NCBI GenBank assembly: GCA_038240295.1
Contig: JBBSDW010000055.1
Span: 1 to 18,845 of the forward strand
Direction of reading: 5' to 3'
DNA length: 18,845 nt
DNA from: JABDDM01 sp038240295
Lineage (GTDB): Bacteria > Bacteroidota > Ignavibacteria > Palsa-1295
A program made the position numbers and the translations under genes. Below the pieces are notes generated by a model, which saw nothing but the letters and a program-made list of their open reading frames with translations, did not search any database and was not told the origin of the DNA. Each line of letters opens with the position of its first letter. Positions within the stretch are counted from its first letter, which is position 1. Of this stretch, positions 7,111 to 14,711 are shown in pieces.

Positions 7111-9861
7111 ATGGCGTTATCCTGGAACGAGGTACGAGATAGGGCAGTCCAGTTCTCCCGAGAGTGGTCAGATGAATCAAGCGAAGATGCTGAGGCGAAA
7201 TCCTTTCTGGATGGATTCTTCAATGTGTTCGGAGTTATTCGCAGGCGCGTTGCCGTCTTTGAAAAGAATGTAAGGAAGGGTGACGGCAAAGATGGATTCA
7301 TCGACTTGCTATGGAAAGGGAGGATCCTCGTTGAGATGAAATCGCGAGGCAAAGACCTCGACCGCGCACACAAGCAAGCGACAGAATATTTTCCCGGACT
7401 GAAAGAAGCAGATCTTCCCCGCTACATTCTCGTATGCGATTTCGAACGGTTCAGGCTTTACGATCTCGAAAGTGATACAGTAGAGGAGTTCAAGCTCAAC
7501 GCACTCCACAAACACATTCGTCTTTTCGCGTTCATTCTCGGATTCGAGGCGCATACCTACAAAGAGCAAGACCCGGTAAATATTCAGGCGGCAGAGCTGA
7601 TGGGGAAGCTCCACGATGAATTGCTCACAATCGGTTACTCAGGTCACGATCTCGAAGTCTTTCTCGTCCGCATACTCTTTTGCTTCTTCGCTGACGATAC
7701 CGGAATCTTCACTCCCGTCGGTATTTTTCAGGAGTACATCAAGAATCGTACAGCAGAAGATGGCTCCGATCTTGGAGCTAAACTCCACGAATTTTTTCAG
7801 ATACTTGACCAACCTGAATCCTTGCGTCTTACGATCCTTGATGAAGACCTAAAGCAGTTTCCTTATGTCAATGGCAAGTTGTTTGAAGAGCGTTTGCGAA
7901 CTGCACACTTCAATGCGACCATGCGGACGCAGCTTCTCAATTGCGGTATGCTCGATTGGAGTAAGATCAGTCCTGCTATCTTCGGGGCGCTCTTCCAGAG
8001 CATCATGGACGACAAGGCTCGCCGCAATATCGGAGCCCACTATACAAGCGAAAAGAATATCCTGAAGCTGATCCGTCCGCTATTCCTCGATGAACTTTGG
8101 GATGAATTCAACAAGCTCAAACGCAACCAAAAAAAGCTTCCGGAATTCCACGGAAAGCTCCGAAGCCTGAAGTTTCTCGATCCGGCATGTGGCTGTGGCA
8201 ATTTTCTTGTTATCACCTATCGCGAGCTTCGTCTACTCGAACTCGAAGTGCTCCGCGCCCTCCGCGAATCGAATCAGCTTAATCTCGACATACGCGAAGT
8301 CATTAAGCTCGATGTCGATCAGTTCTATGGAATTGAGATCGAAGAGTTTCCAGCGCAAATCGCTCAGGTGGCGCTCTGGCTGATGGATCATCAGATGAAT
8401 ACACTCGCAGGGCAAGAGTTCGGTCAGTGGTTTGCGAGAATACCACTACAGACCTCCTCAAAAATTGTTAACGACAACGCGATGCGCGTCGATTGGTCTT
8501 CTGTCGTCGCACCCAAGGAACTTAATTATATTCTTGGCAATCCTCCGTTTGTCGGCTCTAAGTTCCTGAACGAAAGACAGAAGCAGGATCTGAGTTTGGT
8601 CTTTACGGGAATCGACGGAAGCGGTGTGCTCGATTATGTCGCGGGATGGTATATTCGAGCTGCGCATTTTATCGAAGACTCACAGATTATTTGCGCCTTT
8701 GTGTCAACAAATTCTATCGCACAAGGCGAGCAGCCTGGCGTTCTCTGGCCTGAACTCTTTAAGCTTGGAATTAAAATCCACTTCGCACATCGTACGTTCG
8801 TCTGGAGCAACGAGGCGAAAGGAATGGCTGCGGTACACTGTGTTATAGTCGGTTTCGCGGCCTTTGACAGCCGACACAAAACGATTTTCGATTATGACGA
8901 CGTCAAAGGGGAGCCCGTCGCAATTGCCGCAAAAAATATTAATCCGTATCTGGTAGATGCATCCGATGTCGTTCTAAAAAATCGGTCGAAACCGATCTGC
9001 AACGTTCCAGAGATCGGTATCGGAAATAAACCGATTGACGGAGGGAATTATTTATTTACGACGGAGGAAAAAAAACAGTTCTTGCAAATCGAACCGCGCG
9101 CAAAGAAATACTTCAAGCGATGGATCGGATCAGATGAATTCCTTAATTCCTACGAACGCTGGTGCTTATGGCTTGGAGGTACACCACCAGAAGAGCTTAG
9201 AAAAATGCCCGAAGCTAAGAAGCGAGTAGCTGCCGTGCGAAAATTCAGACTGGAAAGCAAGAGCAAGCCGACGCAAAAACTCGCCGAGACTCCAACAAGA
9301 TTCCATGTCGAAAATATGCCGAAGGACAACTATATTGTGATACCCGAGGTCTCCTCGGAACGGAGGAAATTTATTCCAATTGGGTTTCTTGAGCCGAATA
9401 CCTTCAGCAGTAACCTTGTAAAGATCATGCGAGGTGGCACAGTGTTCCACTTTGGTGTTCTCTCCTCAACAATGCATATGGCTTGGGTTCGCGCTGTTTG
9501 TGGAAGGTTAAAAAGTGACTACCGCTACTCGGGAGGCATCGTCTACAACAACTTCCCCTGGCCGGTTGATGCAACCGATAGGCAAAAAAGGGCCATCGAA
9601 GAAGCTGCACAGAAAGTGCTCGATGCTCGTGAGCAGTTTCCGGATTCTTCGCTCGCCGATCTCTACGACCCGCTAACAATGCCGCCCGTTCTCGTCAAAG
9701 CCCATCAAGCGCTTGACAAGGCTGTAGACGCTGCATACGGCAAACGAACCTTCGCCTCCGACGCTGAACGCGTGGCGTTTTTGTTCGAGGAATACCAAAA
9801 GCTGGTAAGTCCGTTGATGGTGGGGGTACATAACAAATCGAAGAGAAAGGAGAGCAGGTGA
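7111..9861 (+). CDS. MmeI-family type IIL restriction-modification enzyme (fused nuclease and DNA methyltransferase)
   Basis: This single 916-residue polypeptide cuts DNA about 20 bases from an asymmetric site and methylates one strand's adenine. The layout matches MmeI (about 919 aa) end to end. The N-terminal nuclease has D65-X9-E75-M-K77 within IDLLWKGRILVEMKSRGKD. A helical spacer follows (about 155-310). The N6-adenine methyltransferase has motif I FLDPACGCGNF (355-365) and motif IV NPPF (477-480). The target-recognition domain (about 620-830) contains the loop GRLKSDYRYSGG (798-809), and a short helical C-terminus ends at 916. All catalytic residues are present and the frame is intact, so it is probably active. 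It needs no partner: host DNA is protected by its own hemi-methylation. It sits between housekeeping genes and secreted-protein genes, a common place for horizontally acquired defence. The family assignment is very secure. Confidence 0.96.
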   Translation: MALSWNEVRDRAVQFSREWSDESSEDAEAKSFLDGFFNVFGVIRRRVAVFEKNVRKGDGKDGFIDLLWKGRILVEMKSRGKDLDRAHKQATEYFPGLKEADLPRYILVCDFERFRLYDLESDTVEEFKLNALHKHIRLFAFILGFEAHTYKEQDPVNIQAAELMGKLHDELLTIGYSGHDLEVFLVRILFCFFADDTGIFTPVGIFQEYIKNRTAEDGSDLGAKLHEFFQILDQPESLRLTILDEDLKQFPYVNGKLFEERLRTAHFNATMRTQLLNCGMLDWSKISPAIFGALFQSIMDDKARRNIGAHYTSEKNILKLIRPLFLDELWDEFNKLKRNQKKLPEFHGKLRSLKFLDPACGCGNFLVITYRELRLLELEVLRALRESNQLNLDIREVIKLDVDQFYGIEIEEFPAQIAQVALWLMDHQMNTLAGQEFGQWFARIPLQTSSKIVNDNAMRVDWSSVVAPKELNYILGNPPFVGSKFLNERQKQDLSLVFTGIDGSGVLDYVAGWYIRAAHFIEDSQIICAFVSTNSIAQGEQPGVLWPELFKLGIKIHFAHRTFVWSNEAKGMAAVHCVIVGFAAFDSRHKTIFDYDDVKGEPVAIAAKNINPYLVDASDVVLKNRSKPICNVPEIGIGNKPIDGGNYLFTTEEKKQFLQIEPRAKKYFKRWIGSDEFLNSYERWCLWLGGTPPEELRKMPEAKKRVAAVRKFRLESKSKPTQKLAETPTRFHVENMPKDNYIVIPEVSSERRKFIPIGFLEPNTFSSNLVKIMRGGTVFHFGVLSSTMHMAWVRAVCGRLKSDYRYSGGIVYNNFPWPVDATDRQKRAIEEAAQKVLDAREQFPDSSLADLYDPLTMPPVLVKAHQALDKAVDAAYGKRTFASDAERVAFLFEEYQKLVSPLMVGVHNKSKRKESR

Positions 9862-10123
9862 ATTGTCCAGGCGGTGACTTTTTATCAACTACCATTCGGG
9901 TCGTCGTGGTTTTGTTTGCGTCGCTTGGATCTACAGGCGTGAGGCTGGAACGGTCAAGGAAAGCTCAATCGTGTTTGCGATCTTTCCAAGTGGAGGCTGG
10001 AAGTAAAGGTGCAGCGCGACGAAAACGCTTGAGCGAATTTTACGTACTTGTTAATAGCAAACCTTCGATTGTGTCAAAGATTGATTCTGTATAGTGTATT
10101 GGTCACGATTTGCCCTCTACTGT
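9862..10123 (+). other. Intergenic stretch with possible gene debris
   Basis: No intact gene is seen. One frame (about 9880-9987) reads protein-like (GFVCVAWIYRREAGTVK..., FPSGGWK) but has a stop at both ends; after a one-base shift it continues VKVQRDENA and stops. A GTG at 9858 overlaps the upstream stop and follows AAAGGAG, but its 78-residue product has unlikely composition. I treat the stretch as decayed sequence of unknown origin. Confidence 0.35.
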
Positions 10124-11003
10124 ATGAAAACCGTATTATTCGTCCTGCTGTTTTTCCTTGGTTCCAGGGAGGTTGCTGATCCTTTTTCGGCATCGAGCGC
10201 TCGATTCAGGCATCCTTTCGAGCACTTATGATTATTATTTCTATCCTCACAATGCACATCGAAAAGGCAAAATTCAGTCACAGAGCGGGCCTACCTACGG
10301 CGCATCTGGCGATCCTCGAGGGTTTCCTGACAATCTGCGGAGCCAGCTGTTTGCCGAACGTTTCTATCTCGACAGCGGGACGAACGTCGTCATGAATTCC
10401 TCGCTCCGTGCGTTCATGTCCGCGAACGGAGGCCGATGGTTGCACAGGTTTACGACCGCAAGCCCGGTCGACACCCTCTCGGTCACAAGGATCGGCGACA
10501 CCATCGGCTGCAACCATTCCGATTGGATGCTCCTTGCCATGGATAGCGTTCATAATCCGCTCGTAGTGGCGTATCTGCTTACAACCCTCTATCATAACGA
10601 CATCCTCTTTGCCGCCCCGGACTATCGCGGGGGCAAGAGTCTGGGCCATCCAGGAGATACCGCTGCGGATACAAAGTATCTCAGTTGCCAGAAAAATACC
10701 AACATGATCAACGCGGAGGGAGCATGGTTCTACGAAGTCGGCGATACATCCATCATCGTAGGGATTGCCGATGTTGGCGTGGATTACCGTCATCCCGATT
10801 TCGGTGATACCGTTTTGGGGCAGGGACACAAATTCCAGATCGGATGGAATTTTGATGTTGATACTTCTGGAGTCTCTGTCTACACAACGCCGGGGCACGG
10901 AACGGCCATGGCGGGGATCATCGGTGCGCTTACGAACAACTTGCTTGGCGCTCCATCTATGACCAGTCGGTGGCGGGAGTGGCCGGGGGGTGGGGCACGT
11001 TGA
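10124..11003 (+). CDS. S8 (subtilisin-like) peptidase, N-terminal part, frameshifted
   Basis: This is the first part of a broken or mis-sequenced gene. The ATG at 10124 gives a signal peptide (MKTVLFVLLFFLGS), but that frame stops at 10231. The body continues in the next frame, open from 10158 to 11003. In the body frame (numbered from 10158) the S8 catalytic Asp lies in VGIADVGVDYRHPDF (D205) and the catalytic His in PGHGTAMAGIIGALTNN (H247). The frame then degenerates (LLGAPSMTSRWREWPGG) and stops at 11003, while IYDQSVAGVAGGWG, the expected continuation, is in the other frame. Two shifts are therefore needed: one at about 10160-10231 and one at about 10945-10965. They compensate, so signal peptide and C-terminal half share one frame. 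Either the gene is decaying or the assembly has two indels. Domain identity is firm. Confidence 0.8.
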
Positions 11004-12589
11004 AGACTCAGCCGACGTACCCCCCAAGGGGACGAGGCGTAACTTTGGATATCGCCTCCCATGTGTTCTTGATTGGCGGTTACTTCCCTTATGTTGCAGC
11101 GCTCTTTGAGATGTCGGCCAAAAGCCCGAATAGTCAATATGGCTGGGGCGTACATGCGATCAACAGTTCGGAAGGAGTAGGACCGACCTTCTTCGAGATT
11201 TCACCTGTTCACGCAGCGACCAACTATGCCTTCGAGAATAAAGTTATTCTCTCGGCCGCGATGGATGAAAGCGGCGTGCAAGGCTCTAACACCTCGGTCA
11301 TCTATCCAGCCGGTTATGAAGATCCCTGGGTGTTAGCCGTTGGAGGAAGTGTGCCTCCGACGAAGGAAAAGATCGCTCAATCCTGTTATGGACAAACAAT
11401 GGATCTCATTGCGCCTGCAGGATCAGCGGGAGTGTGCGGTCAGAACGATCTTGCGAATTACACGACACGATGTGAGACTCCAGGCGTCTTTTTCTTCGGT
11501 CCCTACGGTGGCACTTCGTCGGCATGCGCGAACGCTTCTGGCGCCATCGCTCTGTTGCTTTCGCATTTCCATCGGCTGGATACTGCAGCATTCCAAAAAT
11601 TGGAGCCCGAGGACTATCAGGGGATTTTGAAAGCCTCGGCCTGGCGTGAAGATTCAATACGCCTCGCAAACTCGGCATATCTCTACGCCTGGCAGGAACG
11701 GTCTGGTTGGGGTCACCTTGATATCGGCAAGGCGTTTCAGATGCTTGATTCGGATCGGACCCAGTATCCCTGGCGTGATTATCGGATTTATCATTATTCG
11801 ACCTCCGATACCACGAAATTTACCTACGGCGCTTGGAGCGACAGCGCTTTTGACATCGCTATGGGGCCTTCCGAAAGTCCGCAAATGACTCAATTTCCCG
11901 ATACTCTTGCCCATATCGATCGAAGATTTCAAGTCGGGTATCTTGACGGGAAAGGAACGTATCGTATGGTGACGACCACCGTGACCTTACCGGACATCTG
12001 GGACAGAACGGATACCGTACCGCTCTTCGCCTGGGGCAGAAGCGGCGGCCCGCATGCGAAATCGGGTTGGAACCTCTCAACAGTTTTTAATTTTGAAACG
12101 GGTTGGACCCAGGTCAAAAACGGTACAGGCTGGGACGCAGATTCCCTCAACGAAGGTATTTTCCATAATGGAGGAACAACCTTCGTCCTGAGAACAGGCC
12201 AATGGAGGATCGAGGTCAATGGATCGCCCGATACGAATCCGATCATCGTTCCTCCCGATTCCGAACTAGGATTCAACTTTTCCGTTTTCGGACGCACTTC
12301 TGGACCAAGCGGGGTCTCGTCCTCGCATCCCCTAACTCTTTCCGATCTCACTATATCAACTTCGGGCGAGAGTAACGTTCGAATCGAATTCGTGGGTGAG
12401 AGAGATGAGTCGGTTCAGATCGAATTCTTTGATGTTCTCGGTCGACAGATAGGATCGTATCCGTACCGTTCGGTGGCTGGGTGGAATCGCGCCTCCTACC
12501 AATTAGGCCACATTGCTTCAGGCACCTATGTCTGCCGCATCTCGGGAAATCGGACAGCGATGTCGAAGAGCTTTACCCTCGTACGCTAA
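10970..12589 (+). CDS. S8 peptidase, C-terminal part with T9SS sorting domain
   Basis: This continues the peptidase of the preceding entry; 10970 is simply the first start-like codon in this frame, and the true protein enters near 10950. The catalytic Ser is S183 of this frame in GTSSACANASGAIALL, with Cys-Ala-Asn where A-x-P is usual. The oxyanion Asn expected in an AGN motif is not evident: the equivalent stretch reads VILSAAMDESG. This may reduce activity. A beta-rich region (about 270-430) follows, and the last 90 residues are a T9SS type A sorting domain (VQIEFFDVLGRQIGSYPYR, ASGTYVCRISGNRTAMSKSF), the signal for export by the type IX system and surface attachment. The stop TAATG overlaps the ATG of the next gene, so the two are translationally coupled. 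The tail is nearly identical to that of the next gene. Confidence 0.85.
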   Translation: MAGVAGGWGTLKTQPTYPPRGRGVTLDIASHVFLIGGYFPYVAALFEMSAKSPNSQYGWGVHAINSSEGVGPTFFEISPVHAATNYAFENKVILSAAMDESGVQGSNTSVIYPAGYEDPWVLAVGGSVPPTKEKIAQSCYGQTMDLIAPAGSAGVCGQNDLANYTTRCETPGVFFFGPYGGTSSACANASGAIALLLSHFHRLDTAAFQKLEPEDYQGILKASAWREDSIRLANSAYLYAWQERSGWGHLDIGKAFQMLDSDRTQYPWRDYRIYHYSTSDTTKFTYGAWSDSAFDIAMGPSESPQMTQFPDTLAHIDRRFQVGYLDGKGTYRMVTTTVTLPDIWDRTDTVPLFAWGRSGGPHAKSGWNLSTVFNFETGWTQVKNGTGWDADSLNEGIFHNGGTTFVLRTGQWRIEVNGSPDTNPIIVPPDSELGFNFSVFGRTSGPSGVSSSHPLTLSDLTISTSGESNVRIEFVGERDESVQIEFFDVLGRQIGSYPYRSVAGWNRASYQLGHIASGTYVCRISGNRTAMSKSFTLVR

Positions 12590-12667
12590 TGCGAAAACTC
12601 ATCGTATCGTTACTCTTGCTCGTTGCGTGTTGCTCTGCCTCCGACCTTCGGGGGCAGTGGGTTGCGA
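12308..12667 (+). repeat. 360-bp direct repeat, copy 1 (sorting-domain tail plus next gene's start)
   Basis: It runs colinearly with 13507-13866 (offset 1199, no indels). I count about 14 mismatches, ten of them in the first 85 bases. It encodes the T9SS tail of the S8 peptidase, the TAATG junction, and the first 26 codons of the Asp-box gene. Confidence 0.95.
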
Positions 12668-13788
12668 CATCCTTCAGTCAGCCCTCGCAGGGTCCATTCC
12701 TTTCCGTTGGAGGGTATCTGTTCGCAGCAGGTTATGGCAGACTCTGGCGGACGACCGATCTCGGAACGACGTGGCTCGAATGGGATAACGGAATACCGGG
12801 CGATGTGGATGTGCTGGATGTCATTCAATATCATAGCGATCTCATCCTTTCGACAGATTTTGCTCGGGTGTATCGGTCGACGGATACGGGAGTGACATGG
12901 TATCCCTGTGCCAATAAAGGCTTGCGTACTCAAGGCGTTGGTCGAATGATTGTGATGGGGGATACGATTGTGGTTGAGGGGGGTGGAAATTTTATCTTTC
13001 GGACGTACGACGAAGGAGTAAATTGGGAAGTGATGCCTTCGCTCTACGACACTGTAGCATCCTGTTTTCATCAAGATCGTGGCATTTTGTACGCAGGTAC
13101 ACCCAGAGGAGTTCTGCGATCCTATGACACCGGAGTGAGTTGGCACAATCTTACACCCTGGCTTCGCGATACGGCAGTCTGGGCGATCGAAACGCACGGT
13201 CGATACATTTTTGCCGGGTTGCAGAAAGTAGGCATCCTTCGATCTTCCGATTCAGGACTTACGTGGCAACGCTTAAATACATCACAAGCTTCGTATGGTC
13301 CTGATGCATTTGAGTTCGTGGGCGATACTCTCTTTGCAGGGTTTATTTATGGAGGTGGCGTTTTGTTTACGACCGATCTTGGCGATACATGGATAGCGGC
13401 GAAACAAGGGTTGACCAACATGGACGTAACTGCGTTCGGTGTTAAAAAGGGCTATCTATTCGCGGGTAGCGGCAATGGTATCTGGCGACGACCGCTTTCG
13501 GAGTTCAGCGGGGTTGCGTCCTCGCGTCCCCTAACTCTTTCCGACCTTACTGTATCAACCTCAGGCGAGAGTACCGTTCGACTCGAATTCGTGGGTGAGA
13601 GAGATGAGTCGGTTCAGATCGAATTCTTTGATGTTCTCGGTCGACAGATAGGATCGTATCCGTACCGTTCGGTGGCTGGGTCGAATCGCGCCTCCTACCA
13701 ATTAGGCCACATTGCTTCAGGCACGTATGTCTGCCGCATCTCGGGAAATCGGACAGCGATGTCGAAGAGCTTTACCCTCGCACGCTAA
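12589..13788 (+). CDS. Secreted Asp-box (BNR/Ycf48-like) beta-propeller protein with T9SS sorting domain
   Basis: This is a 399-residue protein. The ATG at 12589 overlaps the upstream stop and begins a signal peptide (MRKLIVSLLLLVACCSAS); LVAC could also be read as a lipobox. Six Asp-box motifs of the form S/T-x-D-x-G-x-T-W recur every 39-42 residues: RTTDLGTTW (54-62), RSTDTGVTW (96), RTYDEGVNW (138), RSYDTGVSW (177), RSSDSGLTW (218) and FTTDLGDTW (260). They predict a beta-propeller of about six or seven blades, as in sialidase-like and Ycf48-like proteins; no sialidase catalytic set (Arg triad, FRIP) is seen, so it is probably a binding or structural protein. Residues about 310-399 are the T9SS type A sorting domain. 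Export by T9SS to the cell surface is inferred. It is probably cotranscribed with the peptidase upstream. Confidence 0.92.
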   Translation: MRKLIVSLLLLVACCSASDLRGQWVATSFSQPSQGPFLSVGGYLFAAGYGRLWRTTDLGTTWLEWDNGIPGDVDVLDVIQYHSDLILSTDFARVYRSTDTGVTWYPCANKGLRTQGVGRMIVMGDTIVVEGGGNFIFRTYDEGVNWEVMPSLYDTVASCFHQDRGILYAGTPRGVLRSYDTGVSWHNLTPWLRDTAVWAIETHGRYIFAGLQKVGILRSSDSGLTWQRLNTSQASYGPDAFEFVGDTLFAGFIYGGGVLFTTDLGDTWIAAKQGLTNMDVTAFGVKKGYLFAGSGNGIWRRPLSEFSGVASSRPLTLSDLTVSTSGESTVRLEFVGERDESVQIEFFDVLGRQIGSYPYRSVAGSNRASYQLGHIASGTYVCRISGNRTAMSKSFTLAR

Positions 13789-13866
13789 TGCGAAAACTCA
13801 TCGTATCGTTACTCTTGCTCGTTGCGTGTTCCTCTGCCTCCGACCTTCGGGGGCAGTGGGTTGCGA
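13507..13866 (+). repeat. 360-bp direct repeat, copy 2
   Basis: It matches 12308-12667. It encodes the sorting-domain tail of the Asp-box protein, another TAATG junction, and the start of a third gene. The similarity ends abruptly at 13866, which marks a deletion or recombination junction 12 bases before the lolD stop codon. Confidence 0.95.
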
Positions 13867-13955
13867 GCTCTCCGCAGATCAACGCAGCTTCCCGCCCTCC
13901 AAATGCATCGTCCGGTCTGCTCTTCCGGCGAGTTCTATGTTGTGGGTGGCGATGA
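13788..13955 (+). pseudogene. Truncated third gene of the tandem set (signal peptide only)
   Basis: The ATG at 13788 overlaps the previous stop (TAATG), and the first 26 codons are almost identical to the start of the Asp-box gene (MRKLIVSLLLLVACSSASDL, then RGQWVA). After base 13866 the sequence is unrelated: the frame runs into the antisense of the lolD 3' end and stops at 13955, a 55-codon frame in total. It is the front end of a lost paralogue, not a functional gene. If translated it would export a useless short peptide. Confidence 0.85.
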
Positions 13956-14562
13956 AGAAGGTTTGGGTGTGGGCTCGGGAGAGTCCGAGGATCAGGTCGA
14001 AGAGCATTTCGCTGTTTTTTAGATCGAGGTTGCCTGTGGGTTCGTCGGCGAGGACGAGTGCGGGTTGCATGATGAATGCTCTGGCAACCGCTACACGCTG
14101 CGATTCGCCGCCTGAGAGTGCACCCGGACGGTGGTCGGCTCGGTCTTTCAATCCGACTTCATCAAGAAGCATTCTTGCGCGAGGTTCAATTTTTTTAAGG
14201 GACTCGCCCGCGATGAGCGCCGGCATGGCTACATTTTCAAGCGCGGTGAATTCAGGAAGGAGATGATGGAATTGAAAAATAAAGCCTATGCGTCGATTCC
14301 GAAATTGCGATAAGGCCTTATCATCGAATGACAGCACATCCTCACCTTCGAGTTTGATCGAACCAGTCGAAGGTTTATCGAGCGTACCGAGAAGGTGGAG
14401 GAGGGTGCTTTTGCCGGAACCTGAGGGGCCGGTCAGCGCCACGAGTTCGCCTTCACCGATCGCAATATTGACTTCACTAAAAACTTCGACCGGCGCGGTG
14501 CCGACCGTGTGGTAGCGTTTACCCAGATTTTCGGCTTCAACGATCAATCGACTGCTTGTCAT
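13879..14562 (-). CDS. lolD: LolD-like ABC transporter ATP-binding protein
   Basis: This is the ATPase of a LolCDE/MacB-type transporter, which at the inner membrane extracts lipoproteins or drives a related export step. Of 227 residues (ATG at 14562), the visible motifs are Walker A GPSGSGKST, Q-loop FQFHHLLPEFTALENVAMP, signature LSGGESQRVAVARA, Walker B LVLADEPTGNLD and the H-loop THN. LLPEFTALENV and EPTGNLD are typical of LolD. The ATG at 14598 was rejected because a promoter-like box (TACTTTTG, minus strand) overlaps it. No LolC/E permease gene is adjacent. Its 3' end lies 12 bases from the edge of the recombined tandem repeat, so its last codons may have been close to being lost. The ABC family is certain; the LolD name is probable. 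Confidence 0.88.
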   Translation of the reverse strand: MTSSRLIVEAENLGKRYHTVGTAPVEVFSEVNIAIGEGELVALTGPSGSGKSTLLHLLGTLDKPSTGSIKLEGEDVLSFDDKALSQFRNRRIGFIFQFHHLLPEFTALENVAMPALIAGESLKKIEPRARMLLDEVGLKDRADHRPGALSGGESQRVAVARAFIMQPALVLADEPTGNLDLKNSEMLFDLILGLSRAHTQTFFIATHNIELAGRADRTMHLEGGKLR

Positions 14563-14595
14563 AGCTTTATTCGGCGAACATGGATGCACTGGGCA

Positions 14596-14630
14596 CAAAA
14601 GTAGCTCTTTGATAGCGCAGAACTCGCAAA
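14596..14630 (-). promoter_or_regulatory. Promoter-like site for lolD
   Basis: On the minus strand, TTTG (14627-14630) and TACTTTTG (14596-14603) are 23 bases apart. The second box matches TAnnTTTG exactly. It implies a leader of about 27 bases before the ATG at 14562. Confidence 0.45.
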
Positions 14631-14711
14631 GCGGCAGTTTCGCTTCATGGAACGAGGTCTCAAAGAAAGCTCACAAGCGAACCGAACTCGCAAAAGACTG
14701 ATTTATCATTC

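Noticed and set aside
9858..10094. 78-residue GTG-started frame overlapping the stop of the restriction-modification gene
   Set aside because: It has a good AAAGGAG before it, but the product has no family resemblance, and another frame over the same bases looks more protein-like.
13712..14266. 184-residue open frame on the plus strand
   Set aside because: It runs out of frame through the repeat block and then antisense to lolD; composition is not protein-like.
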